From Treponema sp. (lineage in GTDB: Bacteria > Spirochaetota > Spirochaetia > Treponematales > Treponemataceae), in assembly GCA_017525605.1 (NCBI GenBank), contig JAFXSM010000042.1, forward strand, positions 62,001 through 126,000: a DNA stretch of 64,000 nt, in the 5' to 3' direction. The notes under the pieces are model-generated. The model was not told where the DNA came from. It did not search any database and was given only the letters and a program-made list of their open reading frames with translations. A program made the translations under genes and the position numbers. Positions 21,414 through 29,296 of this stretch are shown here, one piece after another; positions within the stretch are counted from its first letter, which is position 1; each line of letters opens with the position of its first letter.

Positions 21414-21521
21414 GGGCATAAACAAGCGGAAGCGAGGTTCCACTGACGAAGACACTCAGCCACCGCGCAGCGGTACTGCCGTCTTCGACAGTGGGTTCTC
21501 GCTGAAAGCTTGTTTATGCCC
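21414..21521. repeat. HP element, full form (copy 1)
   Basis: A 108-nt imperfect palindrome. From outside in: a perfect 14-bp stem (GGGCATAAACAAGC and its complement), internal loop GGA/GAAA, helix AGCGAG/CTCGCT, internal loop GTT/GTT, a ~14-bp helix with one A.A mismatch, an asymmetric loop ACTCAGCC/ACTGCC, then ACCGC-GCA-GCGGT at the tip. Compared with 39758-39861 the helices differ by paired changes while the internal loops are identical or nearly so. It lies between purO (its 3' side, minus strand) and the phosphatase start. Confidence 0.8.
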
Positions 21522-21559
21522 GACACTGTGCGACATTTGTGCAACAGATGTGCAACAAA

Positions 21560-22288
21560 CTATGCGTTTTTGTTGAAAATGAGCTCGTTGAATTTGCCCG
21601 TTTCGATGTCGATGAAGCGGACGAAAAGCGAAACCTTGTTGTCCGCATTCAGCGAATTCCAGATGTTTCCCGCGAATTCGTCGATTGTGCCCTTGATTTC
21701 GACAAGCTCAGGCTCGCCCTCGAACGACGGGAGCGGATTTCCGTTGCCCATGTATGTGTGGATGTAATGTCCTTTTCCGTTCTGCGGATTGTCGAACGTG
21801 AAAGTGTTCCTGATTGTGTTGTCAGGATTTCCGTTGTCGCTCTTCAAAATGGAAATTGCATAGTTGAATTTTCCAGAGTCAACATTCAGAAGCGACGAAA
21901 TGCGTGGCGTGTAGTTCGGCGCGTCATGCTCATACTTTCTTTCGCGGAGGCTCAGCTCGAACGTAAGGCCGCTTTTCAGTCCCTCAAAAATCGTGTCGGT
22001 CTGATCCCCGTTCGTAACAATCGTCTTCGTTCCGAACTGGCGCACTGCCGCATAAATGATGAGGCTCGGGTCGCCCGCGATGAGCTTTTCGTCAAATGCC
22101 TTTGTCCTGACGACTTCGCTTCCGTTCTCTTCTTCTTTCACGAAGATTCTGTTTCTGCTTCCTGCGCTTCTTCCCATCGTCCAGTATGCGACCACGGCAT
22201 TCTTTCCGTCCTGCGTCTTTCCGACTACGATTCCGCGTCCAGGATATTCATTCTCCGTCAAAAGCTTTGTGAGTGATTTGATTTCCAT
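21560..22288 (-). CDS. IMP cyclohydrolase, PurO-like
   Basis: 242 residues. The sequence matches the stand-alone IMP cyclohydrolase family: an N-terminal NEYPGRGIVVG motif, followed by AYWTMGRSAGSRNR, YAAVRQFG, and PNYTPRISSLL. The reaction is closure of FAICAR to IMP, the last step of de novo purine synthesis, in organisms where it is not fused as PurH. AAGGAG precedes the ATG by about 10 bases. Together with pyrF-pyrKD it gives this segment two nucleotide-synthesis units, though they are separated and probably not co-transcribed. Confidence 0.85.
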   Translation of the reverse strand: MEIKSLTKLLTENEYPGRGIVVGKTQDGKNAVVAYWTMGRSAGSRNRIFVKEEENGSEVVRTKAFDEKLIAGDPSLIIYAAVRQFGTKTIVTNGDQTDTIFEGLKSGLTFELSLRERKYEHDAPNYTPRISSLLNVDSGKFNYAISILKSDNGNPDNTIRNTFTFDNPQNGKGHYIHTYMGNGNPLPSFEGEPELVEIKGTIDEFAGNIWNSLNADNKVSLFVRFIDIETGKFNELIFNKNA

Positions 22289-22356
22289 TTTTGTCTAACT
22301 CCTTGCGAAATAGATTACAGAATTTTCACAGAACTTTCAGAGAATTTCACATTTTT

Positions 22357-22385
22357 TTGACTTCGCAATTCTTTTCATTGATAAT
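22357..22385 (+). promoter_or_regulatory. Sigma70-type promoter of the second chemoreceptor gene
   Basis: TTGACT, 17 bases, GATAAT, ending 40 bases upstream of the chemoreceptor ATG at 22426. AGGGGG lies just before the ATG as ribosome site. Both hexamers are one mismatch from consensus and the spacing is ideal. Confidence 0.65.
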
Positions 22386-22425
22386 GGAATTGAGGACAGA
22401 TGCAGATTGATTAGGGGGAACTTTT

Positions 22426-24576
22426 ATGAAAAAGATTTTTAATCATAATCAAGTGAAAATAAAAAAAGTAAAGTTCAAGAGAGAAGAAAAACTCACGCAG
22501 ACGCTTGCATTCAAACTTGAGCGCGCTGTCTTTTTCCTATTATTGTTCTTCTTCTCCGCTCTCGTCATCGCGCTCGACATATCAATCAGAAGCGACAACG
22601 TAAAATCATACACGACGCTCAGTTCTTCGATTGTCGAGCGAAGCTCATCCGCAATGTCTTACTGGATTTCGGGATATTTCAAAGATTTGAGGGTTTTCAC
22701 GAAGAATTCGATTTTTCTTGACGGGAGCATTTCTGAAATCGTCGATTTTATGAAAGAAAACAAGCGTCTTGTCGGCGAGGATTTTTCTTACGTCGGAATC
22801 GCGGACATGAGCGGGAATTTCATCACAACTGACGGGCAGGAATTCAACGTGATGGGAAACGAATTTTTTTCCGCAATCAGCAACAAAGGTCTCGGAACGT
22901 ACATCTCGAACCCGACAAAAAGCGCGAATGGCGAATACATTTTCTATGCGGCAGTGCCGGCAATTGACAGGAACGGAATCATGTTCGGAGTTTTCGCGGG
23001 CGCAGTTCCGGTAAAAATAATCCAGCACGAAGTCGAGAGCACGGACATCGGCGAGGACGGAGTCGCATTCGTGTCGGACTCCACGGGCGCACTCGTCTCG
23101 CACCCGGACAGCTCCAGAATAATGGAAAACTTTTTTGCGGCGGGCGACGAAGCATGCGGACTTATCGGGCTCCACGACGTGGCAGTCGAAATGATTAGCG
23201 GAAAAACAGGAACCGGGAAAATCCACAACAAAGGAACAGATCAGACGGACTACCTTTTCTATGCGCCGATAAAAGAAACAAAATGGTCGCTCGCAGTCTC
23301 AATCCCTGAAAGCACGGTTCTCAAATCAGCAAAGAAGAACAGCTGGAACATTGCAGGGTGCAGCCTTGTCATCGCAATCCTTCTTCTGATTTTCATCGCA
23401 ATTTATCTGAACATACTTCTCAAACCGCTTCTCGCGCTCAAAAATTCAATTTCCGAAATCGCTACCGGGGACGCGGATCTGACGCAGAGAATCAACATAA
23501 AATCGAAAGACGAAATCGGAAGCGTCGTCCAGGGATTCAACGTGTTCGTGGAAAATTTGCGCAGAATCATCAGCGAAGTGAAGGACTCGAAAGACCTTCT
23601 GCATGAAGTTGACGGAAACCTTCAGCAGACGACACTTGAGACTGCCGACTCAATCGCGAAAATCTCATCGAACATCGACATGGTTATGGCGCAGATTGAA
23701 AGCCAAGGAGAGAGCGTTGACGGAACGGCTTCCGCAGTCACGCAAATCGCAAAGAGCATAGAAAACCTGAACGCGCTCATCGAGGAGCAGGTGTCGGCAG
23801 TCAGCGAGGCGAGCAGCGCAATCGAGCAGATGCTTTCGAACATCTCGTCGGTCTCAAAAAGCACAGAGAAAATGGCGAACGCGTTCTCGAACCTCGAAGA
23901 ATTCACTCGCAACGGAATCGAAAAGCAGAACGCGGTCAACGAGCAGATTGCGAAAATCGAAGAGCAGAGCATGATGCTTCTGAACGCGAACAAGACAATC
24001 TCGAAAATCGCATCGGAAACGAACTTGCTTGCGATGAATGCGGCAATCGAAGCGGCACACGCAGGCTACGCGGGTCAAGGGTTCACGGTCGTAGCGGAGG
24101 AAATCCGGGACCTTTCGGAAAATTCCGCCACGCAGTCAAAGAAAATCGGCGCGGAACTGCAGAACATTCAGAAGTCAATCGAAAACGTCGTCGCGGCAAG
24201 CGAAGAGGCGAAAAACGCATTCAACGAGGTCGGAAAGAACATCCAGCTCACGGACACAATCGTCCAGCAGATTAAAAACGCAATGGAAGAAAGCCAGCAA
24301 GGAAGCTTGCAGGTCACACAATCGCTACGGGTGATGAACGAAAGCTCCGCCGAAGTAAAAACTTCGTCCGAAGAAATGTCCGCAGGCAACCAGACAATCC
24401 TCGGCGAAATCCAGCGACTCCAGGAATCGACGGCGGCAATGCGGGAGAGCATCGACACAATGGGCACGAGCGTCCACCACATCGACGCGAACGGAAACAC
24501 ACTGAGCGACATCTCAAGCACAATGCAAAAATCGATAAGCCAAATCGGAAGTCAAATCGACTTGTTTAAGGTCTAA
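22426..24576 (+). CDS. Methyl-accepting chemotaxis protein (Cache-HAMP)
   Basis: 716 residues. The N-terminus is long and basic (about 30 residues), then a membrane helix (about 34-54), a Cache-type periplasmic domain (about 60-300, with DFSYVGIADMSGNFITTDG, FFSAIS, and FVSDSTGALVSHPD), a second membrane helix (about 307-330), HAMP (ISEIATGDADLTQRI), and a signalling domain whose tip reads [20 protein letters not shown]. It shares overall design with the receptor at 18058-20133 but the sensor differs. The stop codon abuts an R1 repeat, so there is no conventional terminator; the R1 fold may serve as the 3' end. Confidence 0.94.
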   Translation: MKKIFNHNQVKIKKVKFKREEKLTQTLAFKLERAVFFLLLFFFSALVIALDISIRSDNVKSYTTLSSSIVERSSSAMSYWISGYFKDLRVFTKNSIFLDGSISEIVDFMKENKRLVGEDFSYVGIADMSGNFITTDGQEFNVMGNEFFSAISNKGLGTYISNPTKSANGEYIFYAAVPAIDRNGIMFGVFAGAVPVKIIQHEVESTDIGEDGVAFVSDSTGALVSHPDSSRIMENFFAAGDEACGLIGLHDVAVEMISGKTGTGKIHNKGTDQTDYLFYAPIKETKWSLAVSIPESTVLKSAKKNSWNIAGCSLVIAILLLIFIAIYLNILLKPLLALKNSISEIATGDADLTQRINIKSKDEIGSVVQGFNVFVENLRRIISEVKDSKDLLHEVDGNLQQTTLETADSIAKISSNIDMVMAQIESQGESVDGTASAVTQIAKSIENLNALIEEQVSAVSEASSAIEQMLSNISSVSKSTEKMANAFSNLEEFTRNGIEKQNAVNEQIAKIEEQSMMLLNANKTISKIASETNLLAMNAAIEAAHAGYAGQGFTVVAEEIRDLSENSATQSKKIGAELQNIQKSIENVVAASEEAKNAFNEVGKNIQLTDTIVQQIKNAMEESQQGSLQVTQSLRVMNESSAEVKTSSEEMSAGNQTILGEIQRLQESTAAMRESIDTMGTSVHHIDANGNTLSDISSTMQKSISQIGSQIDLFKV

Positions 24577-24578
24577 GG

Positions 24579-24662
24579 CGGTTGCCGGAGTGCGATTGTG
24601 TTCTAAACATTGTGCAGTGGATGCAACCGGGGACGGCACGCGCGAAAGCGCGTACCTTTCCA
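24579..24662 (+). repeat. R1 folding repeat, copy B
   Basis: It begins two bases after the chemoreceptor stop. Stem A is CGGTTGC (24579-24585) with GCAACCG (24623-24629). Stem B is the hairpin GGCACGCGC-GAAA-GCGCGTACC (24635-24656). Relative to copies C, F and G, stem A has a compensatory C-G/G-C swap (CGCTTGC/GCAAGCG there). Confidence 0.8.
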
Positions 24663-24828
24663 TTAATTGCGAGATATATAAAAAATACTGCCATTATTGA
24701 GGAGAGAACGGACGATGAATGTTGAGAATTGTGGGTATGAAAAGAAACGATGGCGTTCTGCAGATTGTGATTTTCGGATAAATCTCCGTCGCACAAGACG
24801 TAAAAAACATGGAGAAATCAGGAAAGAA

Positions 24829-25608
24829 ATGCTCGACTTTCTTGAGAAAATAGGCAAAGAAAACGGAATCCAGCCTGAATATTTCGGAGGCTTTTTTTAT
24901 GAAAAATGCGCCGAGCGTTACAATTCCGTCCTGGATTTTTCGAATTCGCTCGGTCTAAATCTTAGCCTAAAGAAAATTACCGAAGAAGAACTCAATGCAG
25001 GCAGGCGTTTTGGCAAAATTTTTTCGGAAAAAATCATCAGTACGGATAAATTCGAGATTGAATTTCATGCCGTTTTCAATAGTCAGGCTAAGTTTTGTAT
25101 TAAGTTTTCCATATTCGGAAAGGAAGAATCGACTTTGGCAGAATATCTTGAAACAGGAGGAAGAAGCACTCCTTATCATTGTGAGTTTGTTTTCCCACCA
25201 GAGCCTGAAAAAATCGCCCATTTCATGCTGGCACTGAAAACGAAAACTGCACCGTTCGTCGATGAATTTCTTGAGTCGAAAATCAAACCGTGGGATGAGC
25301 AACGGAAAAAAATGTTTTTTGAGCACTCAAAAACGATGAAAATCCTTGAAATCGAAGCGGCAGGAATCGAAGCGTTGATTTCCGAATCCTTCGAAGATTT
25401 GCCAAAAAGATATCGCGTTTCCAAAGGCTTTGAGAGTTTTCGCGTCAGATACGCGCTGGACGAAAAAAGAAATGCAGTCGCCATTGTCCCGCGCGGTTTC
25501 GATGACATTGCAGCGTTCGCTTCCGCATTCCGCAAGTTCGTGGAAAAAGGCGAATCCACGCTCGACGGCATCGAATTCCGCATTGAAGACAGATTGGAAA
25601 TTGTGTGA
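24829..25608 (+). CDS. Unrecognised soluble protein
   Basis: About 259 residues from ATG 24829, which has AGGAAAG just upstream. An ATG at 24715 (with GAGGAG upstream) or a TTG at 24697 would add a very basic ~40-residue N-terminal stretch, so the start is uncertain. No signal peptide or membrane helix is visible in the shorter form. The sequence is mixed alpha/beta, with many Phe, Glu and Lys residues and repeated EFxxxF-type patterns, and ends in a predicted helix plus a short strand. I do not recognise a family. It stands alone between two folding elements (R1 upstream, a long hairpin downstream). Confidence 0.6.
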   Translation: MLDFLEKIGKENGIQPEYFGGFFYEKCAERYNSVLDFSNSLGLNLSLKKITEEELNAGRRFGKIFSEKIISTDKFEIEFHAVFNSQAKFCIKFSIFGKEESTLAEYLETGGRSTPYHCEFVFPPEPEKIAHFMLALKTKTAPFVDEFLESKIKPWDEQRKKMFFEHSKTMKILEIEAAGIEALISESFEDLPKRYRVSKGFESFRVRYALDEKRNAVAIVPRGFDDIAAFASAFRKFVEKGESTLDGIEFRIEDRLEIV

Positions 25609-25690
25609 AAGTCTTTTGGGATTTTCAAATTCACTGATTTTTCTTGACCGCACTAGACATTTTTTTTTATTTGTTGTAAAAATCAAGTAT

Positions 25691-25767
25691 GACAAAGGTG
25701 TCAGAAAACAATCTTTAGGGATATTGTGCCTTGAGAATTGTTTTGTGACATCTTTGTCTTTTTTTTT
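25691..25767 (+). terminator. Long inverted repeat with T-run upstream of gdhA
   Basis: Arms of about 21-23 bases (GACAAAGGTGTCA...AACAAT and its near-complement, two mismatches) are followed on the plus strand by nine T residues. It is 83 bases past the preceding stop and 73 bases before the gdhA start. It could terminate the upstream gene or act as a leader attenuator for gdhA. The arms are unusually long for a plain terminator. Confidence 0.7.
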
Positions 25768-25839
25768 GATTTCAATGTTTTTCGTTGAGTTTTTTTTGAT
25801 AAAAATTCGATGGAAAATTGAAAATAAGGGGTTTCATTT

Positions 25840-27210
25840 ATGGCAATCAAAGAATTTAACGTGAAGAACGCTTATTGCAAGCGCGTTTGGGACGAGCTCA
25901 AAACTCGTTATGCTGATCAGGAGCACTTCTTGCAGGCTGCAGGTCTCGTTTTGGAGACACTTTCTCCGGTCGTTGACACAATGCCTGAGCTTGAGAACAC
26001 AGCAGTTCTCGAACGCTTCGTTGAGCCAGAGAGAATCATCATGTTCCGCGTACCGTGGACAGATGACCAGGGCAAACCACACGTTAACCGTGGATTCCGC
26101 GTTCAGTTCAATTCTGCAATCGGACCTTACAAGGGAGGCTTGCGCTTCTCTCCAGAAGTCGGTCTTGACGTTCTTAAGTTTCTCGGATTCGAGCAGGTTC
26201 TTAAAAATTCTTTGACAACACTCCCAATGGGCGGCGGCAAAGGTGGTTCTGACTTCGACGGTCACGGAAAATCTGACGGCGAAATCATGAGATTCTGCCA
26301 GAGCTTCATCACAGAGCTTTACCGCCACATCGGTGCCGACACAGACGTTCCAGCTGGCGACAAGGGCGTTGGCGGAAAAGAAGTTGCTTACATGTTCGGT
26401 CAGTACAAGAGAATCACAAACCAGTTCACAGGCGTTTTGACTGGTAAAGGCTTGGATTTCGGCGGTTCTTTGATTCGTCCAGAAGCTACAGGTTACGGTC
26501 TTATCTACTTCGCAGAGTGTATGCTCAAAGCAGCTGGTACAGACTTCAAGGGCAAGGTTTGCTCAATCTCTGGCGACGGAAACGTTGCTCAGTACGCTTG
26601 TGAGAAAATCACACAGTTGGGCGGAAAAGTTATCACTCTTTCTGACTCGACAGGTTACATCCTCGACGAAGACGGAATCGACGCTGAAAAGCTCGCTTAC
26701 GTTATGGAATTCCGCGGACGCAAAGAGAAAATCGACGCTTACGTCAAGAAATATCCGAACGCAAAATTCTTCAAGGGCGAGAAGCCGTGGGGAGTTAAAG
26801 TTGACTGTGCATTCCCATGTGCAACTCAGGACGAAATCTACATGGAAGATGCAGAGAAGCTCGTTGCTAACGGCGTAAAACTCGTTGCAGAGGGCGCAAA
26901 CATGCCAACTCGTGCAGATGCAATCGCATTCTTGCAGTCAAAGGGCGTTCTCTTCGCTCCAGGAAAGGCTTCAAACGCTGGTGGTGTTGCAGTTTCTGGC
27001 CTCGAGATGTCTCAGAACTCAGAGAGATTGTCATGGACTCGCGAAGAAGTCGATGCAAAACTCAAGCAGATCATGACAAACATCCACGACAACGCTTACG
27101 AAACAGCTAAAAAGTACGCTCCAAGCGCAACAGTAGACTACGTTTCAGGCGCAAACATCTACGGCTTCCTCAAAGTCGCTAGAGCAATGATGGCACAGGG
27201 ATTGGTATAA
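25840..27210 (+). CDS. gdhA: Glutamate dehydrogenase (NADP-type, hexameric)
   Basis: 456 residues, full length for the small hexameric S50 family. It interconverts 2-oxoglutarate plus ammonium with glutamate, here probably for ammonia assimilation. Visible motifs: the substrate loop GPYKGGLRFSPEV, the catalytic Lys region LPMGGGKGGSDFD, DVPAGDKGVGGKEVAYMFGQ, the nucleotide-binding SISGDGNVAQYA, and the C-terminal SNAGGVAVSGLEMSQN. AAGGGG lies upstream of the ATG. A terminator follows about 150 bases downstream, after an R2 cruciform. Confidence 0.97.
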   Translation: MAIKEFNVKNAYCKRVWDELKTRYADQEHFLQAAGLVLETLSPVVDTMPELENTAVLERFVEPERIIMFRVPWTDDQGKPHVNRGFRVQFNSAIGPYKGGLRFSPEVGLDVLKFLGFEQVLKNSLTTLPMGGGKGGSDFDGHGKSDGEIMRFCQSFITELYRHIGADTDVPAGDKGVGGKEVAYMFGQYKRITNQFTGVLTGKGLDFGGSLIRPEATGYGLIYFAECMLKAAGTDFKGKVCSISGDGNVAQYACEKITQLGGKVITLSDSTGYILDEDGIDAEKLAYVMEFRGRKEKIDAYVKKYPNAKFFKGEKPWGVKVDCAFPCATQDEIYMEDAEKLVANGVKLVAEGANMPTRADAIAFLQSKGVLFAPGKASNAGGVAVSGLEMSQNSERLSWTREEVDAKLKQIMTNIHDNAYETAKKYAPSATVDYVSGANIYGFLKVARAMMAQGLV

Positions 27211-27258
27211 TTCATAATTAACAATGCATAATTCATAATTGGGTTGTGCGTTGATTAG

Positions 27259-27350
27259 ATTGCCACACGGATTCGATTTTGCTAACGCAAAATCCTGAAA
27301 AATCCGCAGCGAGAAAAAATCGTTAGATTTTTCAAATCCGTGTGGCAATT
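27259..27350. repeat. R2 element, inverted pair forming a cruciform
   Basis: Outer arms ATTGCCACACGGATT and AATCCGTGTGGCAAT are perfect complements. Inside each arm is a smaller hairpin: GATTTTGC-TAAC-GCAAAATC on the left and AAAAATC-GTTA-GATTTTT on the right. The two small loops (TAAC and GTTA) are complementary and could pair. Related single copies are at 28631-28650, 29268-29287 and 61674-61708. Confidence 0.75.
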
Positions 27351-27358
27351 TAAGAAGA

Positions 27359-27391
27359 CAACTCGCTCCTGTTTTAGGGCGAGTTTTTTTA
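27359..27391 (+). terminator. Rho-independent terminator after gdhA
   Basis: AACTCGC ... GCGAGTT followed by a T-run on the plus strand. It is also just past the 3' end of the minus-strand Rpn pseudogene. Confidence 0.85.
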
Positions 27392-27404
27392 TTTCTTTTT
27401 CCGA

Positions 27405-28198
27405 TTAAATCAATTTCTGCACTTCTTCGACAGGTATTTGAAGAATGCTTGCAATCTCTTGTACAGGAATCTTCCCACTTGCAAGCATTGCACGAATTAC
27501 AGAAATTCTTTCTTGCAGAATTCCCTGTTGAATTCCTTGTGCAATTCCCTTGTTCAACGCGGCGTTCAGTCCAGAGCGGATGTCGCGATCGAAAGATTCC
27601 TGCTTCCACTGCGCAATCCAGAGTTCTTTGTTCTTGCTGATGTTTGAAAGTGATTTCTTTGCCTGCATAAGCCCGTCCTCCTTGCTCGTGAGATTCTGGA
27701 TGAAATCCTGCTTTTTGGGATTGTCCGCATTGCGTAGCGATTAATTGCATTTCTATTCTTCGGCGTGTAATGGAAGTTCAGAACCGTAATCTGAAAAACG
27801 ACCGGAGCGGACTGCCAGTCATCGCCTTTTTCAAGGTAAGTCGTTTCAAGACGTGCTACATGATATTCCGCGCGTTTCCCATAGTCGTATTGCTGGTCGA
27901 ACGCCTGCATTTCAATCTCGGCGATTCTACCGTCTTCAAGCACGCACGCAATGTCGTAGCTCACTCTCCTCTGTCCGTTGAATGAAATCGGAGCGTCATT
28001 TGATGTAAGCTCGAACGATTTTATCTTCTGCTCGGTCGCCGCCTCCAGAAAAGAGTGCAACGCCGCCCGCGACTCCTCCGTCGGTTGCGTGAACAACGCC
28101 TTGAACGTCGAGTCGATGCGCGGATTGAGCAATGCGCCGTGCTCCATTTGAGAAAGATATTCTTCTTGTGTTTTGAAGTCACCAATCGCCATATTCAC
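27405..28198 (-). pseudogene. Rpn family (PD-(D/E)XK nuclease/transposase) pseudogene, deletion and frameshift
   Basis: The upstream part (28198 to about 27740) encodes the start of an Rpn protein: LLNPRIDSTFKALFTQPTEES, then IAEIEMQAFDQQYDYGKRAEYHVARL, with the nuclease E-x-Q motif. At about 27730 the frame is lost. The downstream frame continues as NPKKQDFIQNLTSKEDGLMQAKKS and ends in the family's Gln/Gly-rich tail (GIAQGIQQG) and a C-terminal helix, stopping at 27405. Comparison with the copy at 62723-63589 shows that about 60 residues between the core and YAD-type motif are missing, so there is an internal deletion as well as a frameshift. Rpn proteins promote recombination or act as mobile-like nucleases; this copy should be dead. 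Confidence 0.85.
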
Positions 28199-28264
28199 AT
28201 TTTACTATGGTTTTATGGATTTTGTAACCGACACTCACAGATTGCCTAGATGCAGCCATTTCCG

Positions 28265-28624
28265 TTATCCGCGCAGAAAGAAGCGCAGTGCAAAAAGAGC
28301 GAAGATTCCGAATGATAAAAACGCAAAAATCCATTTGATTTTCGGGCAGATTCTGTCAAAAAGAGGGTCGATGACGAGGATTTTGAGACATCCGAACAAA
28401 AAAGGAACAAAGACGAAAAAGACAATCCGAAGAATTACGGAGTCGAACTGGATTCGTATGCCCCAAAATTCTTTGAGGAAAAGCCCAACGTCAATCATCG
28501 CGCAGATGCCCGACCAGAAATGCAACGAGCGAGATTTCTGTTCAATGTATTCGTTTCTGCCGTCGTCTTTTTTCGAGGACTCGTCTTCGATTATTTTTCC
28601 GAAAAATGTTTTTCTGTAGCTCAT
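28265..28624 (-). CDS. Small membrane protein of unknown function
   Basis: About 119 residues from ATG 28624. The N-terminal half is polar and charged (SYRKTFFGKIIEDESSKKDDG...), followed by two hydrophobic segments near residues 60-95 and 97-117, ending in a basic tail. There is no clear ribosome site; an R2 tail fragment lies directly upstream of the start, and longer open sequence to 28660 is repeat-derived. I do not recognise a family. Confidence 0.5.
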   Translation of the reverse strand: MSYRKTFFGKIIEDESSKKDDGRNEYIEQKSRSLHFWSGICAMIDVGLFLKEFWGIRIQFDSVILRIVFFVFVPFLFGCLKILVIDPLFDRICPKIKWIFAFLSFGIFALFALRFFLRG

Positions 28625-28630
28625 CTTGAT

Positions 28631-28650
28631 TTCGAATCCGTGTGGCAGTT
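28631..28650 (+). repeat. R2 tail fragment
   Basis: TTCGAATCCGTGTGGCAGTT, the conserved R2 tail without its hairpin. It overlaps the 5' leader of the minus-strand membrane-protein gene. Confidence 0.6.
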
Positions 28651-28675
28651 TAGAAAGCAACGCTTTTCAAACGCG

Positions 28676-28945
28676 TCATTTGTGGTAGTGTGTGCCGCAC
28701 TGAATTATCTCGACGTATTTTTCTTCATCGTTTTCGACAATTCTGTAAACAATGCGATTGTACTCGTCAATTCTGCGGCTCCAATATCCCGACAAATCAT
28801 CTTTCAAAGGCTCCGGCTTTCCGATTCCTTCGTAGCCATTTCTGTCGATGTCCTTTAAAAGTTCTGTCACTTTTTTCAAAAAACGCTTGTTCGCCATAAA
28901 ACTTAGAAAATCTTCCCAAGCCTCGTCTGTCCAACATTTTTCCAT
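28676..28945 (-). CDS. yoeB: YoeB-type toxin, mRNA interferase
   Basis: 89 residues. The chain follows the YoeB pattern: an N-terminal W(T/S)(D/E)EAW(E/D)DF, GIGKPEPLKDDLSGYWSRRI, YNRIVYRI, and a C-terminal CGTHYHK with the catalytic-type His/Tyr pair. YoeB cleaves mRNA in the ribosomal A site. Its ATG overlaps the antitoxin stop by one base (TAATG at 28943-28947), so the pair is translationally coupled. Confidence 0.93.
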   Translation of the reverse strand: MEKCWTDEAWEDFLSFMANKRFLKKVTELLKDIDRNGYEGIGKPEPLKDDLSGYWSRRIDEYNRIVYRIVENDEEKYVEIIQCGTHYHK

Positions 28946-29199
28946 TACAGAACCTCGGACAAATCGTGCTTTGTAAGTTTTCCTTCTTTTGCGTGCTGCA
29001 TAGAAAGCCTGAGCCGTGCCTGATTTTCTTCGCTCCAGAACGGGTCGCCGCCTGTAATTTCAAACGGGATGCGGTTCTCTCGCACAACGATTTTCGCAAA
29101 CATATTCACAGCGGCGGAGACCGTAAGTCCCACAGAATCGCAGAATTCCTCAAACGCAGACTTTGTGCTGTCATTCATTCTGATACTAAGTGTTGCCAT
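28945..29199 (-). CDS. RelB/DinJ-family antitoxin
   Basis: 84 residues from ATG 29199, which is preceded by AAAGGAG at seven bases. The N-terminal MATLSIRMNDSTKSAFEEFCDSVGLTVSAA is a ribbon-helix-helix DNA-binding domain; the C-terminal part (GDPFWSEENQARLRLS...) is the toxin-binding tail of the DinJ group. The pairing is RelB/DinJ-type antitoxin with YoeB-type toxin. Such antitoxins usually repress their own promoter. Confidence 0.9.
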   Translation of the reverse strand: MATLSIRMNDSTKSAFEEFCDSVGLTVSAAVNMFAKIVVRENRIPFEITGGDPFWSEENQARLRLSMQHAKEGKLTKHDLSEVL

Positions 29200-29267
29200 A
29201 TACATACTCCTTTCACACAACGTAACACTACAAGCCGCAATTGTCAAACAATCAATAATGAAATTCG

Positions 29268-29287
29268 GGAAAATCTAACGATTTTCC
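29268..29287. repeat. R2-type hairpin without tail
   Basis: GGAAAATC-TAAC-GATTTTCC, a perfect 8-bp stem; read on the minus strand the loop is GTTA, as in the other R2 copies. It lies between the leucine-rich repeat gene stop and the antitoxin start. Confidence 0.55.
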
Positions 29288-29296
29288 TTTTGCAAC

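Noticed and set aside
27211..27750. A 201-codon minus-strand frame spanning the gdhA end, R2 cruciform and Rpn remnant
   Set aside because: It crosses a terminator, repeats and an Rpn sequence in the wrong frame.
28631..28650. tRNA-like T-arm (TTCGAATCC) in the R2 tail
   Set aside because: The complementary 5' half of a T-stem is absent and no acceptor or anticodon arm is present.
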